Shown in pieces: positions 15,120-17,919 of a stretch of 17,919 bases of DNA. Under the pieces are notes generated by a model. That model saw only the letters and a program-made list of their open reading frames with translations, did no database searches and had not been told where the DNA came from. Source of the DNA: CAYXUG01 sp964468655 (lineage in GTDB: Bacteria > Fidelibacterota > Marinisomatia > Marinisomatales > CAYXUG01); contig CAYXUG010000043.1 in assembly GCA_964468655.1 (NCBI GenBank), positions 1 through 17,919 of the forward strand. Reading direction: 5' to 3'. Both the position numbers and the translations under genes were made by a program. Each line of letters opens with the position of its first letter. The stretch's first letter is position 1.

Positions 15120-16112
15120 ATGGGCGAACACTCCCAAATCCAGCGGTTAATTCGAATACTCCAGATACTCAGCAGCGGGCGTCGAATTACGACAAAAGAA
15201 CTGCTGAACCGGTTCAATAAGGAAATCTCCCTGAGAACATTACAACGTGATTTACAGACACTCTCCGAAGCCGGAATACCGTTAATATCAGAAAAGACAA
15301 TTGGAAATGAAAATGCATGGTCATTGATGAGTCATTTTCGTTCATTTATTCCCATACCGCTTGAAACAAATGAATACCTGGCAGCACATGTCCTGAAAAC
15401 AAATTTGAAAGTTTTTCAAAAAACTCCTTTTGAAAATGAGGTTCAATCCCTCTTAAAAAAAAATGATCAAATTGTACCGGAAGATGTGTTTTTAGAAACA
15501 GACTCTGAAAGGGCTAAAAACTTATTTGAGAATTATTCTGCAGGACTGTTTGACTACTCTCCTCACGGTGATACGATTAATGATTTAATATCCGCCATTA
15601 TTCACCGGAAAAAATGTGAAGTGACTTATCACAATCCCTACGAAGAAAGGGAAAAAACGTATCCTATAGAACCGGAAAAACTGATCTATTACAATGGTGC
15701 ATTGTATGTGATTGCTTATTTAAGAAAGTATGAAAAGTTCAGACTTCTCGCTGTCCAGCGAATTGTAAAATTAAATGTATTGGGTGAACAGTTTCCAGAA
15801 GATCAAAAGTTTGACCCGGCAATATTCTGGAAGAGTAAATTCGGTTTGTTCTCAGGTGAACAAAAAGATGTAAAGCTTCGTTTTTCAAAAGAAGTTCGCC
15901 AACATATTGAGGGGCGCACCTGGCACGATTCTCAGAGTGTAGAATTCGATAATAAAGGCAACCTGATTCTAAAAATGAAAGTAGGATTAACACCGGAGTT
16001 GATCTCATGGATATTGGGCTGGCGAAGGTATGTGAAAGTACTGGAACCGGAAGAATTGGGTAATGAGATAAAAAGTAATATTGACGAAATCAAGCAGTTG
16101 TATTATGATTGA
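15120..16112 (+). CDS. WYL-domain transcriptional regulator
   Basis: A 330-residue regulator. An N-terminal winged-helix domain of the DeoR/HTH_11 type occupies about 1-65 ('IQRLIRILQILSSGRRITTK', 'ISLRTLQRDLQTLSEAGIPL'). A WYL domain at about 150-235 includes 'CEVTYHNPYEEREKTYPIEP' and 'YYNGALYVIAYLRKYEKFRL', followed by the basic 'LAVQRIVKL' strand. A WCX-type C-terminal domain ('ELISWILGWRRYVKVLEPEE') completes the protein. WYL proteins sense nucleic acids or nucleotides and often control phage-defence loci. The restriction and kinase/partner genes downstream make such a role plausible here, though all lie on the same strand and direct control is inference. The ATG at 15120 is the first start in frame; no SD is clear. 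Confidence 0.9.
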   Translation: MGEHSQIQRLIRILQILSSGRRITTKELLNRFNKEISLRTLQRDLQTLSEAGIPLISEKTIGNENAWSLMSHFRSFIPIPLETNEYLAAHVLKTNLKVFQKTPFENEVQSLLKKNDQIVPEDVFLETDSERAKNLFENYSAGLFDYSPHGDTINDLISAIIHRKKCEVTYHNPYEEREKTYPIEPEKLIYYNGALYVIAYLRKYEKFRLLAVQRIVKLNVLGEQFPEDQKFDPAIFWKSKFGLFSGEQKDVKLRFSKEVRQHIEGRTWHDSQSVEFDNKGNLILKMKVGLTPELISWILGWRRYVKVLEPEELGNEIKSNIDEIKQLYYD

Positions 16113-16199
16113 AAGAGTAATAAGCAAAATTTTGTTTTAACTAAAATTATTTGGTAATATGGCGCTGACAGATTTCTAAAGAGAAAACCGTACCAATCA

Positions 16200-16775
16200 A
16201 TGAAAAAAATGTACATAATAGCCGGACCGAACGGTGCAGGAAAAACAACAGCTTCCTATACATTCCTGCCTGAAATTATAGAGTGTAACGAATATGTAAA
16301 TGCAGATGAAATTGCCCGTGGACTGTCTCCGTTTAACGCAGATAAAATTGGAATAAAAGCCGGCAGGTTAATGCTGTCCAGGATGAAAGAATTGCTTGAA
16401 GAAAATGAGACGTTTGCCATTGAAACAACACTTGCACTGCAAAGCTATGCAAACTTAATTCAAAAAGCAAAAAAAAGAGGGTATGAAATTATTTTACTTT
16501 TTTTAAGCTTAAACTCCGTGCAGCTTGCCTTAAAACGCGTAAAAACAAGGGTAGCTGAAGGAGGACACGATATCCCAAATGATACAATTAAAAGAAGATA
16601 TAAAAGGGGACTGATAAACTTTTTTAATATTTATATTCCCTTGGCTGATGAATGGATCTTAATTGATAATTCAGGAGAAAGGTTTCAAGTAATAGCAAAA
16701 GGGATTGAAAATAAAACTCATATTGAAAATGAATTAATTTGGAACAAACTCAAAAGGGATTACCATGAAGAATGA
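16200..16775 (+). CDS. Zeta-toxin-like P-loop kinase/ATPase (COG4185-type)
   Basis: A 191-residue P-loop protein. The Walker A motif GPNGAGKT is at residues 9-16. Further landmarks are 'NADEIARGLSPFN' (nucleotide/substrate-binding Asp-Glu), 'FAIETTLALQSYANLIQKAK', and the arginine-rich 'VKTRVAEGGHDIPNDTIKRR' followed by 'YKRGLINFF'. These match the group described as predicted ABC-type ATPase / zeta toxin-like. True zeta toxins phosphorylate UDP-N-acetylglucosamine and stop peptidoglycan synthesis; whether this short form does so is not shown. The stop overlaps the next small gene by 11 bases, suggesting a toxin and its partner. No SD is visible. The upstream 87 bases are AT-rich, with a CAAAATTTTG palindrome at about 16125-16134. 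Confidence 0.85.
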   Translation: MKKMYIIAGPNGAGKTTASYTFLPEIIECNEYVNADEIARGLSPFNADKIGIKAGRLMLSRMKELLEENETFAIETTLALQSYANLIQKAKKRGYEIILLFLSLNSVQLALKRVKTRVAEGGHDIPNDTIKRRYKRGLINFFNIYIPLADEWILIDNSGERFQVIAKGIENKTHIENELIWNKLKRDYHEE

Positions 16776-16947
16776 AGATAAATTACAAGAATTAGAAAAT
16801 AAAATAATTAAGGGACTTGAAGAAGCTTATCGAAAAATGGTAATCTTTAAGAAGCAGAAAAACAGCCCTTTAATCGTTTCCAGAAACGGGAAGGTTGTGG
16901 AAATAGCACCGGATGATATTCCTCCAACTACATCGTATAAGCGATAA
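16765..16947 (+). CDS. Small partner protein of the zeta-like kinase, possible antitoxin
   Basis: A 60-residue protein that starts inside the end of the kinase gene (11-base overlap). It has a charged helical N-terminal half ('LENKIIKGLEEAYRKMVIFK') and a short strand-type C-terminal half ('SPLIVSRNGKVVEIAPDDIP'). No named antitoxin family is recognised, and it does not resemble the epsilon antitoxin of classical epsilon-zeta pairs. Overlapping arrangement and size make it the best candidate partner or antitoxin, but this is inference. A T-rich stretch (16948-16960) follows the stop. Confidence 0.65.
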   Translation: MKNEDKLQELENKIIKGLEEAYRKMVIFKKQKNSPLIVSRNGKVVEIAPDDIPPTTSYKR

Positions 16948-17088
16948 TTTTTATTTTTATAAATGAGTCCACTTCGAAAACAGAATTTATCAAAAGGGTC
17001 TTAATAAACCAATTAGCAAAAGGTGAATGTGTCTGGTGTACTAACGCTGGTTTAGTCAAACAAAAGGGGGATATGGAGAAGGAAAAAA

Positions 17089-17161
17089 GGACGCAGATAC
17101 ACGTAGATAAACAGGATAAAAGAAAAAAGCTTATCAGCGAAGATCAGGTAAATCAGCGTCC
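17089..17161. repeat. Dispersed 'GGACGCAGAT'-type repeat, copy 2
   Basis: It begins GGACGCAGAT and ends AATCAGCGTCC, which form near-complementary ends (GGACGC/GCGTCC is a perfect 6-bp pairing), with internal GATAAACAGGATAAA and TTATCAGCGAAGATC pieces. The organisation matches copy 1 at 8924-8993, and like that copy it ends about 18 bases before a start codon. The rest of 16948-17179 shows no supported gene. Confidence 0.65.
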
Positions 17162-17179
17162 AAAATAAAAGAAAACAAA

Positions 17180-17919
17180 TTGAAAAAGCCATATACAAAA
17201 AAAGAAGCAAAAGAAGAAATCACAAAATTGGTTGAGCAATTTCAAGCGGATTTTCACGATGTAAAAAATCCACAAATGAAAGAAGCACAATTAGAAGACA
17301 AATACATCAAACCTTTATTTTCTTTGTTGAACTGGAATATACATACCACCGGAATAAATAAAGGTATGGAAGAATTTAGAGTTCAAACTTCACAAAGAAT
17401 TAAAAAATCTACCAAACAACCGGATTATGAACTTTGGCTGCCAGAAAAAGATAATCATGCACAAATGAAGCGGCATCTTTTTATGGAAGCGAAAGACCCA
17501 AAATATGATCTGCAAAAAAGCGTGCAATGGATGAGACAAGCATACCAGTACGCTCACAGCACATTGAGTTTATCCGAACGCTCAAACAAACGAACCAATT
17601 TATCAATTTTGACAGATTTTGAAGAATTTAGATTATTCGATTGCCGTGACCCGTATCCATTAACAAAAAATGATGCATCTCTTTATAACAAATATGTGAT
17701 AAAGAAATTTGATTTAAGATATACAGAATACATAGACAAATTTGATTTATTTTGGGATACTTTTGAACGAAACAATGTGCAAAATGGAAGTCTATCTAAA
17801 TTTGAAATTACCGATAAAGAACTAAAGAAAAACCGTATTGCACCCGACTTGAAGTTTTTAGATGATTTGAAACAATGGCGCTTAGATTTTGCACGAAGTA
17901 TGTATAAATCAAATAAATC
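17180..17919 (+). CDS. N-terminal part of a probable type IIG restriction-modification enzyme (truncated by window end)
   Basis: The frame is open from 17120 to the window end without a stop. The first credible start is TTG at 17180-17182, just where the conserved 'KKPYTKKEAKEEITKLVEQF' begins. The 246 visible residues form the PD-(D/E)xK nuclease part: D82 in 'QPDYELWLP', then E103 and K105 in 'HLFMEAKDPKYDL', then 'SVQWMRQAYQYAHSTLSLSE' and 'LSILTDFEEFRLFDC'. This layout is typical of enzymes that fuse nuclease, N6-adenine methylase and target-recognition domains. The methylase part would lie beyond the window. A type I R-like or BREX-associated protein is less likely because the helicase or PglX features are not seen. 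Codon use is more AT-rich than in the housekeeping block, hinting at transfer. Confidence 0.82.
   Translation, partial: MKKPYTKKEAKEEITKLVEQFQADFHDVKNPQMKEAQLEDKYIKPLFSLLNWNIHTTGINKGMEEFRVQTSQRIKKSTKQPDYELWLPEKDNHAQMKRHLFMEAKDPKYDLQKSVQWMRQAYQYAHSTLSLSERSNKRTNLSILTDFEEFRLFDCRDPYPLTKNDASLYNKYVIKKFDLRYTEYIDKFDLFWDTFERNNVQNGSLSKFEITDKELKKNRIAPDLKFLDDLKQWRLDFARSMYKSNK

Noticed and set aside
16948..17179. Possible CRISPR or small RNA gene in the AT-rich gap
   Set aside because: No regularly spaced repeats and no recognisable RNA structure apart from the single dispersed repeat.
1..17919. tRNA or rRNA genes
   Set aside because: No cloverleaf with conserved T-loop and no rRNA signature segments were recognised on either strand by eye.

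Overview
The window is about 17.9 kb of AT-leaning bacterial DNA with every recognisable gene on the + strand. The large secreted M6 protease ends in a sorting-type domain with an 'NYPNPFNP' motif. The primary sigma factor is short and has no region 1.1. Start signals are mixed: some genes have clear Shine-Dalgarno (SD) sequences, others have none. This combination suggests the FCB superphylum, most like Candidatus Marinimicrobia, Ignavibacteria or Calditrichaeota. That placement is inference from protein style and was not tested by a search.

Layout. (1) 133-3445 is a tight, probably single operon. It holds an ECF sigma factor, an overlapping one-span membrane protein (likely anti-sigma), a Spy/CpxP-like periplasmic protein, a NadC-like protein that has lost nearly all catalytic residues, and a lipoprotein. 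It reads as an envelope-stress module with two unexplained passengers. (2) 3636-6305 is a secreted M6 metalloprotease with a C-terminal sorting domain. It is followed by a palindromic repeat and a fossil of another sorting-domain coding sequence. (3) 6568-7115 is a Phd/YefM-type antitoxin and a RelE/ParE-type toxin; the toxin has no ATG, GTG or TTG start, but a good SD points at an ATC. (4) 7203-14980 is mostly housekeeping: gatB, a small membrane protein, a coiled-coil protein, an RpoD-type sigma factor, an M23 endopeptidase-type protein, miaB, a LapA-like and a LapB-like pair, and a TPR/SPOR protein. (5) 15120-17919 looks like the edge of a defence or accessory island: a WYL-domain regulator, a zeta-toxin-like kinase overlapping a 60-residue partner, and the N-terminal part of a probable type IIG restriction-modification enzyme that runs off the window.

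Several short intergenic repeats occur, including two copies of a ~70-bp 'GGACGCAGAT'-type repeat, each ending about 18 bases before a start codon. The best candidates for something undescribed are the NadC-fold pseudoenzyme in a sigma-factor operon, the LapB-like protein lacking both its membrane anchor and its rubredoxin module, the toxin with a non-standard start, and the zeta-like kinase with its small overlapping partner.
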